Assembly (NCBI GenBank): GCA_017506175.1
Contig: JAFVNW010000002.1
Span: forward strand, 29,685-93,684
DNA from: Bacteroidales bacterium
GTDB taxonomy: Bacteria; Bacteroidota; Bacteroidia; Bacteroidales; WCHB1-69
Direction: 5' to 3'
DNA length: 64,000 bases
Shown here: piece after piece, positions 43,876 to 52,553 of the stretch
How positions within the stretch are numbered: position 1 is the first letter of the stretch
Layout of the letters: the number at the start of each line of letters is the position of its first letter
Made by a program: the position numbers and the translations under genes
Notes under the pieces: generated by a model
The model's input: the letters and a program-made list of their open reading frames with translations, nothing else
What the model was told of the DNA's origin: nothing
Databases searched by the model: none

Positions 43876-44895
43876 GTGATTAATTTCTACAAACATAATG
43901 ACATTGACAAAGCGAAATGGAACCGTTGCGTAGCGAGTTCTTCTATCCCTACTTTTTTTGCTGATTTTGACCTTCTTTCCATTGCGAACCCTACATGGGG
44001 CGCATTGATTGAGGATGATTACTTGTCGGTGATGCCGCTTCCTTGTCGCAATAAATGGAAGGTTTCCTACATCTATTCGCCATTTTATATTTCCCGCCTG
44101 GGCATTTTTTCCACGCAATCCATCACGCCGGCAAAAGTGGCGGAGTTTGTCGCTGCCATTCCCCGTCGCTTCCAACAGGTTGACCTCCATCTCAACGAAA
44201 CCAATCCTTCTGATTTGATTTCATCGAAAGCCGGGGTGTTGGTTTCTCACCGCTTGGATTTGAATGCCCCCTACGAGGATATTTTCGGCCATTATGCCAC
44301 CAATACCAAGCGGAATGTGAAATCGGCGCGCTCGCAGGGACTGCTCCTTGACACAGAAATCCCCGTTTCGGAGGTGATTTCCCTCTTTCGTGCCAGTAGC
44401 CGTGGTCAGGACAAAGCCGTCAGGATGGGCGATGCCGACTATGGCTGTTTTCTTGAAATGGCGGGATTCGCGTGTCAGCGCGGTTTGCTTGACACGTGGG
44501 GCGCCCGCACACCCAATGGACAACTCATTGCCGGAGCCTGCTTCCTGAAAGATGCGCAACGCACCTGGTTTTGGGCTTCCGGTCGCAATGAAGAGCTCGC
44601 GCGTTTCAAAGCGATGTTTTTTATCCTTGACGAGTACATCCGTCAGCACGCGCATCAACCCCTCGTGCTCGACTTCAATGGATCCTCCAATCCGAATGTT
44701 GCGCGTTTCTATCGCCAATTCGGCTCCGAAAAATACACCTGCCCCGCACTCAACTTTACAAGAAATGGAATGTTGAAACCCCTTATTCGGATCTATAAGA
44801 GGATGAAGGAGAGGGGGGGGGCGCAGCACGCCGTATCGCCCATCTGCAATGAACGAATCAATGAATCAACAAATCAACAAATCAACAAATCATGA
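43876..44895 (+). CDS. FemAB/GNAT-like acyltransferase
   Basis: 339 residues, GTG start. Two GNAT-like halves: FADFDLLSIANPTWGALIEDDYLSVMPLP (N-terminal, substrate) and RSQGLLLDTEIPVSEVISLF...GQLIAGACFLKDAQRTWFWASGRNE...FFILDEYIRQHAHQPLVLDFNGSSNPNVARFYRQFGS (C-terminal, FemX-type 'G.q.n..D.Y.G', 'N.....l...G'). Probably a peptidyl or aminoacyl N-acyltransferase; substrate unknown. The last about 25 codons run through a G9 homopolymer (44813-44821) and a 9-bp repeat, so the C-terminus is unlikely to be conserved. Overlaps upp by ATGA. Confidence 0.72.
   Translation: MINFYKHNDIDKAKWNRCVASSSIPTFFADFDLLSIANPTWGALIEDDYLSVMPLPCRNKWKVSYIYSPFYISRLGIFSTQSITPAKVAEFVAAIPRRFQQVDLHLNETNPSDLISSKAGVLVSHRLDLNAPYEDIFGHYATNTKRNVKSARSQGLLLDTEIPVSEVISLFRASSRGQDKAVRMGDADYGCFLEMAGFACQRGLLDTWGARTPNGQLIAGACFLKDAQRTWFWASGRNEELARFKAMFFILDEYIRQHAHQPLVLDFNGSSNPNVARFYRQFGSEKYTCPALNFTRNGMLKPLIRIYKRMKERGGAQHAVSPICNERINESTNQQINKS
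44813..44890 (+). repeat. G9 homopolymer and 9-bp tandem repeat at the gene junction
   Basis: Nine Gs at 44813-44821, followed at about 44865-44890 by three copies of a 9-base AATCAACAA unit. The coding region runs through both into the upp start. Confidence 0.75.
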
Positions 44896-45560
44896 AATCA
44901 GTAAGAAATCTTGGATTAGAAAACAGCATTTTCAATCAGTACATTTCAGAATTGCGCAACGTGGATGTTCAAGGAGACCGCATGCGTTTTCGTCGCAACC
45001 TGGAGCGCTTGGGGCAAATTTTCGCTTACGAAATCAGCAAAACGTTTCAGTATAAGCCGGTTGAAGTGACAACTCCCTTGGGAACCAAGACAATGTATCT
45101 GATGGAGGAGCAGCCGATTCTCGCAACCATTTTGCGTGCCGGTCTGCCGATGCATCAAGGGATGCTCGACATCTTCGACCATGCCGACAACGCCTTCATC
45201 TCCGCCTTCCGCAAGCATTACGTTGACGGCACTTTCGACATTCAGATCGATTATATGTCGTCCCCTGAGATGGAAAACCGCATCCTCATCATCTGCGACC
45301 CGATGTTGGCAACCGGACAATCGATGATTTGCACCTATAACGAGATTATGGCGATGGGTGCCCCGAAATATTTCCACGTGGTTTCTGCCATTGCAAGCAC
45401 GCAGGGCGTTCAATATCTGCAAGATAACCTTCCAGATACCAATTGCACTATCTGGCTTGGCGCAGTTGATGACGAACTGACTGCCCAGTCGTACATCGTT
45501 CCCGGTCTGGGCGATGCCGGCGACCTTGCTTATGGCAGCAAAACCGACTCAATAATATAG
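44892..45560 (+). CDS. upp: Uracil phosphoribosyltransferase
   Basis: Salvages uracil to UMP with PRPP. 222 residues: PILATILRAGLPMHQGMLDIF (substrate loop), PRPP motif ILIICDPMLATGQSM (about 133-147), and the uracil-binding YIVPGLGDAGDLAYG near the C-terminus, as in the Bacteroidota clade. Translation likely coupled to the FemAB-like gene by the 4-base overlap. Confidence 0.95.
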   Translation: MKSVRNLGLENSIFNQYISELRNVDVQGDRMRFRRNLERLGQIFAYEISKTFQYKPVEVTTPLGTKTMYLMEEQPILATILRAGLPMHQGMLDIFDHADNAFISAFRKHYVDGTFDIQIDYMSSPEMENRILIICDPMLATGQSMICTYNEIMAMGAPKYFHVVSAIASTQGVQYLQDNLPDTNCTIWLGAVDDELTAQSYIVPGLGDAGDLAYGSKTDSII

Positions 45561-45567
45561 CTGACAG

Positions 45568-46866
45568 CTAATCGCTAACTTTGAACCATCTCTTCATATC
45601 GTCCACCAAATCCAGTTTCTCCCAACCGAAGAAGGTGACGGTTTTGAAGATTTTTCCGTCTCTTTTGACAGTATCCTTGTCTTCGTAAAACACCTCCACC
45701 TCTTGTTCGTAGGAGTCGCGGCCGAAGTGTCCGTAGGTGGCAGTGGCTTCATAGATGGGGTTTTTCAGTTTGAAGCGGTTGATGATGCCGTAAGGGGTGA
45801 GGTCGATGTTTGCCTCGATGATTTTGGCGATTTCGCCATCGCTCATTTTCACTTTGGCAGTGCCGTAGGTGTTAACGAAAATACCGACGGGTTTGGCCAC
45901 ACCGATGGCGTAGGCGAGTTGGATGAGGACTTTGTCGCAGATGCCAGCGGCCACCATGTTTTTGGCGACATAGCGGGCAGCGTAGGCGGCCGAACGGTCA
46001 ACTTTCGACGGGTCTTTCCCGGAGAAGGCGCCGCCACCGTGCGCACCGTGTCCGCCGTAGGTATCAACGATGATTTTACGCCCCGTGACGCCGCTGTCGC
46101 CGTGGGGACCTCCGATGACGAACTTGCCAGTGGGATTGACGAATAACTTCGTGTTGTAATCGAATTTGTCGAACAGACGTTGAATCTTGGAGGGAAGATT
46201 TTTAATGACGCGTGGAAGGAGAATGTCGCGCACATCTCTTCTGATTTGAGCCAGCATATCGTCATCGCTCATTCCGCCTTGCGGCTCATCATGTTGCGTG
46301 GAAACGACGATGGTGTCGATGGCTTCTGGGGTTCCGTCATCGGCATAACGCAGGGTGACTTGTGATTTGGAATCGGGGCGCAGATAGGGCATTAGTTTGC
46401 CTTCGCGACGGATTTTGGAAAGCTCCTGTAGTATGCAATGGGCAAGGTCAATGGTGATGGGCATGTAGAATTTGCCCATTTCGTTGCAGGCATAACCGAA
46501 CATGATCCCCTGGTCGCCGGCACCTTGCGTTTTTTCGTCCGCTTTGTCAACACCTTGGCGGATGTCGCTCGACTGCTGATGGATGGTTGACATGACGGCG
46601 CACGATTTGTAGTCGAACTGATAGTCGCTCTTGTCGTAACCGATGTTTTGGATGGTTTTCCTTGCGACATCATCGATGGAAACGTAACCGCTCGTGTTCA
46701 CCTCGCCGGCGCAAACTACAAGTCCGGTGGTAACTAATGTTTCGCAAGCCACTTTTGATTCGGGGTCTCTGGCGAGAAACGAATCCAACAAAGCGTCTGA
46801 AATTTGGTCGCAGACTTTGTCTGGATGCCCTTCAGATACTGATTCAGATGTGAATAGATAGCTCAT
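45568..46866 (-). CDS. metK: S-adenosylmethionine synthetase
   Basis: Makes SAM from methionine and ATP. 432 residues: [21 protein letters not shown] (N-terminal ATP/methionine site), [36 protein letters not shown] and [29 protein letters not shown] (phosphate-binding loops). The length exceeds the typical 384 because of inserts seen in Bacteroidota (about 385-420). Leader shows a SAM-II-like riboswitch, so the product probably represses its own synthesis. Confidence 0.97.
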   Translation of the reverse strand: MSYLFTSESVSEGHPDKVCDQISDALLDSFLARDPESKVACETLVTTGLVVCAGEVNTSGYVSIDDVARKTIQNIGYDKSDYQFDYKSCAVMSTIHQQSSDIRQGVDKADEKTQGAGDQGIMFGYACNEMGKFYMPITIDLAHCILQELSKIRREGKLMPYLRPDSKSQVTLRYADDGTPEAIDTIVVSTQHDEPQGGMSDDDMLAQIRRDVRDILLPRVIKNLPSKIQRLFDKFDYNTKLFVNPTGKFVIGGPHGDSGVTGRKIIVDTYGGHGAHGGGAFSGKDPSKVDRSAAYAARYVAKNMVAAGICDKVLIQLAYAIGVAKPVGIFVNTYGTAKVKMSDGEIAKIIEANIDLTPYGIINRFKLKNPIYEATATYGHFGRDSYEQEVEVFYEDKDTVKRDGKIFKTVTFFGWEKLDLVDDMKRWFKVSD

Positions 46867-46910
46867 AATAAAAATATTTGAGGTTAATAAATTAGTTAAA
46901 CGAAATGCAA

Positions 46911-46970
46911 GGGATTCAATGGTTTAGCATTTTTTATAGTAGTTGCAATCATTAGAAATCCCTCTACTGT
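46911..46970 (-). promoter_or_regulatory. SAM-II-like riboswitch in the metK leader
   Basis: On the minus strand the leader shows an H-type pseudoknot. P1: AGTAG (46968-46964) pairs with CTACT (46942-46938). P2: GGGATT (46962-46957), inside the P1 loop, pairs with AATCCC (46916-46911) at the 3' end. The P1 loop ends in ATTGCAA and the region after P1 contains GCTAAA, both as in SAM-II (env8 metX reference, from memory). The 3' end of P2 lies about 44 nt before the start codon, suggesting translational control. No alternative hairpin with T run is seen. Confidence is limited by recall of the consensus. Confidence 0.72.
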
Positions 46971-46979
46971 TTCGCGGTG

Positions 46980-46987
46980 CAAAAGTA
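46980..46987 (-). promoter_or_regulatory. Promoter -7 box of metK
   Basis: TACTTTTG on the minus strand, about 10 bases before the riboswitch begins; leader about 107 nt. Confidence 0.7.
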
Positions 46988-47111
46988 CAACTATTTTTTT
47001 GATTGGAGGCAGATCCCGCATCTTTTTCAATCTGTTTTTCCTTGTAAAAACATCAACGTTTTTGCTGGAATCGGTCGTGAATCGTTGATGGGCAGAATCG
47101 TACCCCACCTT

Positions 47112-48014
47112 CTATCTAATAAGGAGTGTGCTTCCGAATTCGGCAACAGTCAGTTCGGCGGGAGTTCCGAATCGGAGGGCGACGTTGTTTTCCCCATGTC
47201 CAGCGGGGAAGTTGAAGCAGAGCGGGTAGTCGTATTCCGCCATGCAATCGGCGATGATTTGTTCGGCAGTGCGCCCGAATGGGATGTCGGCGGGTTCCTC
47301 TTTCACGGAGATGTCGCCCACTATCAAGCCTGCAAGATGGGTCAGTTTGCCGGCGCGCTTCAGTGAAATCATCATTCTTTCAATGTGATACAGGTATTCG
47401 CCGACCTCCTCGATGAAGAGGATTTTGCCGTCGGTTTCCATCTCCGAGGTAGAGGCGAGCATCGCGTAAATCAGCGAGAGGTTGCCTCCCACGAGCTCTC
47501 CCTGGGCGAATCCGGTGCGGTTGGATATGTGCGGAGGGAAGCTGTAGGCCAGCAACTGACCTTTCAGCGCCTGCAGCAGCGTGCGGTTGTTCATGTTCTC
47601 CAATCCATCCTCTTGAATCAACTTCGCCATGGTGCTGTGAATGGAGGCGCAGCCGAAGCGGCTAAGGTGAGAGTGGAATACGGTTACATCGCTAAAGCCA
47701 CAGATCCATTTCGGATTTTGTAGAAAATGGGTGAAGTCCAGTCTGTCGATGATGCGGACGCTTCCGTAGCCACCTCTGGCACAGAGGATTGCGCGAATGT
47801 TGTCGTCATTGAAAAATTGTTGGAAGTCAGCGGCGCGTTCCTCGTCGGTGCCGGCGAACCGGTTGTTTTCGGCAAACAGGTTTTCGCCCAAAACAACATT
47901 GAATCCTTGGTTCTCAAGGAACTTGACGGCAGGAGACATTTCCTGCACCGTTACTTTGCGGGCGGGGGCGGCTATGGCGATGGTGTCGCCCTCTTTCAAA
48001 AAGGTTGGAATCAT
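47112..48014 (-). CDS. Muramoyltetrapeptide carboxypeptidase (S66, LdcA-like)
   Basis: L,D-carboxypeptidase removing the terminal D-Ala from tetrapeptide stems during murein recycling; 300 residues. ILCARGGYGSVRIIDRLDF (about 96), the nucleophile in ICGFSDVTVFHSHL (Ser about 115), acidic residue in ILFIEEVGEYLYHIERM (about 200) and His in FPAGHGENNVALRFG (about 277) make the Ser-Glu-His triad. No signal peptide, cytoplasmic. Overlaps rsmD by 4 bases. Confidence 0.92.
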   Translation of the reverse strand: MIPTFLKEGDTIAIAAPARKVTVQEMSPAVKFLENQGFNVVLGENLFAENNRFAGTDEERAADFQQFFNDDNIRAILCARGGYGSVRIIDRLDFTHFLQNPKWICGFSDVTVFHSHLSRFGCASIHSTMAKLIQEDGLENMNNRTLLQALKGQLLAYSFPPHISNRTGFAQGELVGGNLSLIYAMLASTSEMETDGKILFIEEVGEYLYHIERMMISLKRAGKLTHLAGLIVGDISVKEEPADIPFGRTAEQIIADCMAEYDYPLCFNFPAGHGENNVALRFGTPAELTVAEFGSTLLIR

Positions 48015-48577
48015 GGCTCTTCGCTCGGTTTTTCGTCTTCAGTCATATTCACGAGAAAGGTGAAATTCAGTTTGCCGTATTTTCGATGTTGGAAGAACTG
48101 CGGATGTTGTGAAAAGTCGTGTGTCTTGTCGTGTTCAAGAATGAGCCATCCATCGGGTTTGAGCAGATTGCGTTCGAAGACGATTTCGGGGATTTTCTCA
48201 ATGCCCTCCATGTCGTAGGGTGGGTCGGCGAAGATGATGTCAACGGGCTGCCGTTGATGGGCGAGGAATTGGAACGCGTCTGCTTTGATGACGGTCATGT
48301 TGTCGTATTTCAGTTGGGAGGCCATCTTCTTGATGAAATCAACGCAGGGTTGGTAGGCATCCACGGATGTGACGGAAACTGCCTCGCGGGAGGCGAATTC
48401 CAGACTTACATTTCCGGTGCCGGCGAACAGGTCGATTACGGTGACCGCATCGAAGAAGAAGTAGTTGTTCAGTATGTTGAACAGGCTCTCTTTGCCCAAA
48501 TCGGTGGTGGGGCGCACGGGTAGGTTGGACGGCGCCACGATTTTCCGACCTTTGTTTTTTCCAGCAATAATACGCAT
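48011..48577 (-). CDS. rsmD: 16S rRNA (guanine-966-N2)-methyltransferase
   Basis: 188 residues, Rossmann methyltransferase. MRIIAGKNKGRKIVAP and RPTTDLGKESLFNIL are the RsmD N-terminal signature; VIDLFAGTGNVSLEFASR is motif I and IIFADPPYDMEGI the DPPY catalytic motif. The gene order DUF3822-rsmD-ldcA with 1-4-base overlaps is a tight operon. Modifies G966 of 16S rRNA near the P site. Confidence 0.95.
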   Translation of the reverse strand: MRIIAGKNKGRKIVAPSNLPVRPTTDLGKESLFNILNNYFFFDAVTVIDLFAGTGNVSLEFASREAVSVTSVDAYQPCVDFIKKMASQLKYDNMTVIKADAFQFLAHQRQPVDIIFADPPYDMEGIEKIPEIVFERNLLKPDGWLILEHDKTHDFSQHPQFFQHRKYGKLNFTFLVNMTEDEKPSEEP

Positions 48578-49314
48578 TATAGTGAACCGTGATTGGTGAT
48601 TTGTGAACTGAAAGCGCTAACCGCGTCTTGTGCTTGAGGAAGGTATTTCTTGAGAAAGCCCAGGGTCTTTTCCTTGTTTTCAATTTCTCCGGCGAACAAA
48701 ACCGCACAATTGTCCGTGGTGATCCGATGTTGCAGTAGAATATTCAGCACATAATAGAGGATGTCGTCCTTGGTGGTGAATTTGAACCGGTTGATTAATC
48801 GGAGCTGGTTTTCGTGAAGAAAAACGAAATCGGCTGTATCGTTATCCAGCAAAAGCAGCAGTTTGTGCTGGCATTGGGTCTTGAAGGCGGTTAATTCCTT
48901 GTATAAAAATGCAGCGGTATGATGGAATATGGGATGCTGGATGATTCTTTGAATCTGGGTCAGTTTGGAAATGGAGAAGGGGTAGATGGCGATGTAGTCG
49001 GCGATAGTGTCTTCAAAGATGGTTTCGTTGTCGGCGAGGTCATGCTGGAGGGCGAGGTATTGGCTGGCGGGTTTTTGGAAAATTTCTTTGGGTACGAGCG
49101 CTGGGGGCGTTGCATTGGAAAGGATATGGATTTCCTCATTGTCGGTGGCTTCTCCAAAGAAAATGCCACACTCCTTGTCCAATGCAGAGAGTGAGGCACT
49201 TTTATAGGTTTCGCAAATATGATTGTCCGAGGACCGGCTTTTTTTGATGAGGGTAAAGCCTGTGGAACAAAGGTGAATAGCGTAAGGGGGAAAGTTATTC
49301 AGCTTTAGTTCCAT
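48577..49314 (-). CDS. DUF3822 family protein
   Basis: 245 residues, no signal or membrane segment. An actin-like-fold protein family of Bacteroidota that regularly precedes rsmD. Segments: LDKECGIFFGEATDNEEIHILSNATPPALVPKEIF and HKLLLLLDNDTADFVFLHENQLRLINRFKFTTKDDILYYVLNIL. No function known. Stop and rsmD start share one base. Starts 20 bases inside the preceding gene's end. Confidence 0.85.
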   Translation of the reverse strand: MELKLNNFPPYAIHLCSTGFTLIKKSRSSDNHICETYKSASLSALDKECGIFFGEATDNEEIHILSNATPPALVPKEIFQKPASQYLALQHDLADNETIFEDTIADYIAIYPFSISKLTQIQRIIQHPIFHHTAAFLYKELTAFKTQCQHKLLLLLDNDTADFVFLHENQLRLINRFKFTTKDDILYYVLNILLQHRITTDNCAVLFAGEIENKEKTLGFLKKYLPQAQDAVSAFSSQITNHGSL

Positions 49315-50038
49315 AGTCCTTGATGTCTAACGAAGTGGAGGCGGTGTCTCCCAGTTGGAGGCCGGTACATTTTCTGCTTTCGCGGATATCGGAAGATAAA
49401 TTGTTGTACAACAGCTTGCTCCAGCCTTTTGAGAGGAAGTTTTGGTTTGCGGGGAATACGGATTCTTCGAAATTGTTCAGAAGAACGTCTTTGGGGATGT
49501 AAACTGCAAACTTCTGTATTTTAGCGGAATCGGTATGGTCGGCCTCGCAGGTTACGATTTTGTATTTTTCTTGACCGTTGAAAGGAATGTATTGGAAGTT
49601 TTCCATCACGATTTTGTCATCCGGCTCGCGTTTCTCGTTCAGGTTGGCAAGGATGTCGTTCATTTGGTTTTTGATGGGGATTTTTTGTTCGTGAATAACG
49701 TTGTAGCCTCCCTGTTCACGTTCTTCCATGGACATGTTTTGCACTTTTTTCAGCAGCGTGTCAGCCAAGCCTTCCTTGATGGTGATGTTCTTGATGATGA
49801 TGTAGCCGTTTTCGTAGAAGTTGGCGAGGGTGTCGATGTTGTCGCAATATTGGCCATTGGCTTTCTTGTAAAGTTTCTGTAGTTCGACGATGGCTGTCAA
49901 TCTATTGGAATTCAATTCTTTACGTTGAGTGTAAACATCTTCGAATTTTTTGGGGCGGAGGATTGCCTTGGCATTTAAAAAGACAAGCAACAAGACAACT
50001 AAGCTCAAGAAGATGGTCAAAATAGTTCTGCTTTTCAT
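49295..50038 (-). CDS. Hypothetical membrane-anchored protein upstream of DUF3822
   Basis: 247 residues with one N-terminal membrane anchor (ILTIFLSLVVLLLVFLNAKAIL) and a large soluble part likely in the periplasm: short coiled region LNSNRLTAIVELQKLYKKANGQYCDNIDTLANF, resembling a pseudopilin-like start, and a globular part containing YIPKDVLLNNFEESVFPANQ. Conserved next to DUF3822 in related genomes as far as I recall, function unknown. Heads the rsmD-ldcA operon; overlap of 20 bases with DUF3822. Confidence 0.72.
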   Translation of the reverse strand: MKSRTILTIFLSLVVLLLVFLNAKAILRPKKFEDVYTQRKELNSNRLTAIVELQKLYKKANGQYCDNIDTLANFYENGYIIIKNITIKEGLADTLLKKVQNMSMEEREQGGYNVIHEQKIPIKNQMNDILANLNEKREPDDKIVMENFQYIPFNGQEKYKIVTCEADHTDSAKIQKFAVYIPKDVLLNNFEESVFPANQNFLSKGWSKLLYNNLSSDIRESRKCTGLQLGDTASTSLDIKDYGTKAE

Positions 50039-50098
50039 GTTTTTCGTTTAAAAATTTTTTATTGATAGACGAGTGAACGCACTCAAAATATTTGTCGG

Positions 50099-50106
50099 CA
50101 AAAATA
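50099..50106 (-). promoter_or_regulatory. Promoter -7 box of the rsmD operon
   Basis: TATTTTTG on the minus strand, 60 bases before the start at 50038, divergent from the next box. Confidence 0.6.
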
Positions 50107-50162
50107 CTAAAAAAACTATTTGGCAAAATGCGTTTTAAGTGATTTTATAAAAAAAAATAATG

Positions 50163-50170
50163 TATGTTTG
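50163..50170 (+). promoter_or_regulatory. Promoter -7 box of the DUF6427 gene
   Basis: TATGTTTG, 16 bases before ATG 50187, so the leader is only about ten nucleotides. Confidence 0.65.
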
Positions 50171-50186
50171 CCGCCGATTTTGAGAG

Positions 50187-51164
50187 ATGTTCTATTTTCT
50201 GCAAAAACACAGATGGCTTCAGGTTGTTGTCATTGCCGCGGCGATGGCATATTTCTGTGTGCGTTTGTTTTCTACTCCGTTGATTCTCACGCATTACGAT
50301 GATTTTTTGCCGTGCGCTGAGTGGCTCTCTGCCTCCATCGTGCAGTGGCAGTCGCTCTATCGTGCCCTCATTCTGCTCGCTGTGATTTCGGAGGGGGTTT
50401 TGCTCATTAATTTCTTTCATAAAAGCAATATGCTGGAGCAGAAAAGCTTTTTCCCCATAATTTGGTTCGTGGGTTTTATGGTTGTGGGTTGCTATTCCCA
50501 GCCATTGACCCCCGTTTTCATCACCAATCTTATCATTTTGTGCCTTGTGAATCTGAACAAGGACTACCAGAATGAGCGGGTTAAGACGCAGGTTCTCCTC
50601 TCCGGTGGTCTCATCGGTGTGGCCTCGTTCTTTGATTTCACGGCTGTACTTCTCCTGTTTTACGTCGTCATTGCCTTGGCAATCAATCGGTTTAGTAAAT
50701 TGAAAGATATGATTGTCACCCTTCTCGGCTTCCTGATCCCTTACATCTATATGTTCTCCTATCACTTCTTTGTGGACGATGTGGCCGTTTATGCCGCCTC
50801 TTTCCAGCAGTTCCACCTGAAATTTCCCTTGCTGAAGATTCTGTCGTTCTCTCTGTGGAAAATCGCTGCGTTGGCCGTGTTCATCTTGCTTATTCCGTTT
50901 GTGCTTGTACGCCTCAAAATGCTGTTCGACAACAAGTTGGTCATCATCCGTCAACGCTATATCACCCTCAATTTCCTTTTTCTTACGTTGGTTGTGATGA
51001 TGTTTCTCTCCAATATTCCCTTCCCCTACACGATGGGCTATCTTTTTGTGCCGCTCTCATTCTATTTCACGGCCATCATTTCCGACAAGCGCATTTCGTT
51101 CATCAAGGAGGTCGTCTTGTTTGTGCTGGTTGCGGCAGTCGTGGTACTCGGACTGCCGATTTAG
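50187..51164 (+). CDS. DUF6427-type polytopic membrane protein
   Basis: 325 residues with about nine to ten hydrophobic segments. Features of the Bacteroidota DUF6427 family: an early HYDDFLPCAEWLSA loop, the motif LNLNKDYQNERVKTQVLLSGGLIGVASFFDFTAVLLLFYV and LTLVVMMFLSNIPFPYTMGYLFVPLSFYFTAII. Looks related to glycosyltransferase-C-like or oligosaccharide membrane proteins, but no catalytic motif is visible. Function unknown. Confidence 0.75.
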   Translation: MFYFLQKHRWLQVVVIAAAMAYFCVRLFSTPLILTHYDDFLPCAEWLSASIVQWQSLYRALILLAVISEGVLLINFFHKSNMLEQKSFFPIIWFVGFMVVGCYSQPLTPVFITNLIILCLVNLNKDYQNERVKTQVLLSGGLIGVASFFDFTAVLLLFYVVIALAINRFSKLKDMIVTLLGFLIPYIYMFSYHFFVDDVAVYAASFQQFHLKFPLLKILSFSLWKIAALAVFILLIPFVLVRLKMLFDNKLVIIRQRYITLNFLFLTLVVMMFLSNIPFPYTMGYLFVPLSFYFTAIISDKRISFIKEVVLFVLVAAVVVLGLPI

Positions 51165-51265
51165 TCCTGTGGCTCAGTTTGCGCATCACTGAATTCAGTT
51201 CACAATATAATAATTCCGCCCGTTTTCAGTTATAAATGCGTTTTTACAATACTAAATTCATCATT

Positions 51266-51670
51266 ATGAAAAGAATTGTTTCGTTCATCGTTCTCATTGT
51301 CGCATTTTTATTTGCTGGATGCGCCCAAAATCAGTCTTATACCTCTATGGATAATGCGGCTTTTGCGAAGGCGATTTCCAAGAAGAAGGTGCAGCTGGTG
51401 GATGTCCGTTCCAAAAGCGAATACGAAGAGGGACATATCCGCCGCGCCCTCAATATTGACATCAACAACAAAAGTTTTGTTAAAATCGCTGAGGAAAAGC
51501 TGAACAAGAAAAAACCGGTCGCCGTGTATTGTCGGAGCGGCAAGCGCAGCAAGCGGGCCGCCGTCGTGCTTTCAGAGAAGGGTTTCACCGTTTATGAGCT
51601 CGACAACGGCATCAAGGGCTGGAATGGTGAGGTGATAGTGGGCAGTGGCGACAGTAAGGCGAAGAAGTAA
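51266..51670 (+). CDS. Rhodanese-domain lipoprotein
   Basis: 134 residues from ATG 51266 (a start at 51236 would bury the signal peptide). Lipobox LFAGC (Cys about 18). Single rhodanese domain: VQLVDVRSKSEYEEGHIRRALNID and the active Cys in VAVYCRSGKRSKRAAVVL (about 92), CRSGKRS being a typical six-residue loop. Acts in the periplasm or at the outer membrane on sulfane sulfur; partner unknown. Confidence 0.88.
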   Translation: MKRIVSFIVLIVAFLFAGCAQNQSYTSMDNAAFAKAISKKKVQLVDVRSKSEYEEGHIRRALNIDINNKSFVKIAEEKLNKKKPVAVYCRSGKRSKRAAVVLSEKGFTVYELDNGIKGWNGEVIVGSGDSKAKK

Positions 51671-51674
51671 GACC

Positions 51675-52553
51675 CTACCTCTGAGCTTCTACCCCAATAT
51701 AGCTTCCGTCGCGCTTGAACCAGGTCATCTGGCGTTTGGCGTAGCGGCGCGTGTGCGTCTTGATGTCTGTAACCGCTTGTTCTAAAGAGAGTTTCCCGTC
51801 GAAAAAGTCAAAGAGTTCCTTGTATCCGACTGTGTTGAGCGAATTGAGTTCGCGGTAAGGGTAGAGTTGGCGTGCCTCCTCCAATAGCCCCTGCTCCATC
51901 ATCAAGTCCACACGCCGGTTGATGCGGTCGAAGAGTTCTTCGCGGGGGCGCACGAGACAGTATTTAATGATGTTGAAATCGCGCTTCTTGTGCGGGTTTT
52001 TCAAGAAATCGGAGTAGGGTTTTCCCATCTGGAGCGAGACTTCCACCGCACGAATCATCCGCTTGTGGTCGGCGAGGTTGCAGCTGTTGTAATAAGCTTT
52101 GTCCACCTTGCGGAGTTGAGAGCGCAGTGACTCGATGCCGTCGTTCTTGTAGATGTTGTTCACAAATTGTCGGATTTCGGGGTCGGGGTCGGGCAGTTCG
52201 TCGATCCCATTGCATACTGCATCAATGTACAGGCCTGAGCCGCCCGTCATTACCACCACGTTGTGTTGAGCGAAAAGGGATGGAAGCAACTGTAGGACAT
52301 CCTGTTCGTACTTGGAAACGCTGTAATAGTCGTGGATGGAGAGATTGCCGATGAAGTAGTGTTTAACTGTTGCTAGTTCTTCGTTGGAGGGGGCTGCTGT
52401 CCCGATTTTCATCTCCCGGTAAAACTGACGCGAATCTGCCGAAAGCACGACAGATTCGCATTGTAGGGCGGTTTCGATGGCCAATTGCGTTTTTCCGACC
52501 GCGGTCGGACCAGCAATCACCAATAAGGTAGGTTTGTCAAATGTTAAATTCAT
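51675..52553 (-). CDS. miaA: tRNA dimethylallyltransferase
   Basis: Adds the isopentenyl group to A37 of tRNAs reading UNN codons. 292 residues: P-loop VIAGPTAVGKTQLAIETAL, VVLSADSRQFYREMKIGTAAPS (catalytic Asp/Thr region), VVMTGGSGLYIDAVCNGID and KRQMTWFKRD at the C-terminus. Starts 17 bases inside the end of the upstream gene at 52537. Confidence 0.95.
   Translation of the reverse strand: MNLTFDKPTLLVIAGPTAVGKTQLAIETALQCESVVLSADSRQFYREMKIGTAAPSNEELATVKHYFIGNLSIHDYYSVSKYEQDVLQLLPSLFAQHNVVVMTGGSGLYIDAVCNGIDELPDPDPEIRQFVNNIYKNDGIESLRSQLRKVDKAYYNSCNLADHKRMIRAVEVSLQMGKPYSDFLKNPHKKRDFNIIKYCLVRPREELFDRINRRVDLMMEQGLLEEARQLYPYRELNSLNTVGYKELFDFFDGKLSLEQAVTDIKTHTRRYAKRQMTWFKRDGSYIGVEAQR

Noticed and set aside
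46896-47108. 70-codon minus-strand frame upstream of metK
   Set aside because: Overlaps the metK promoter and riboswitch; no conserved features.
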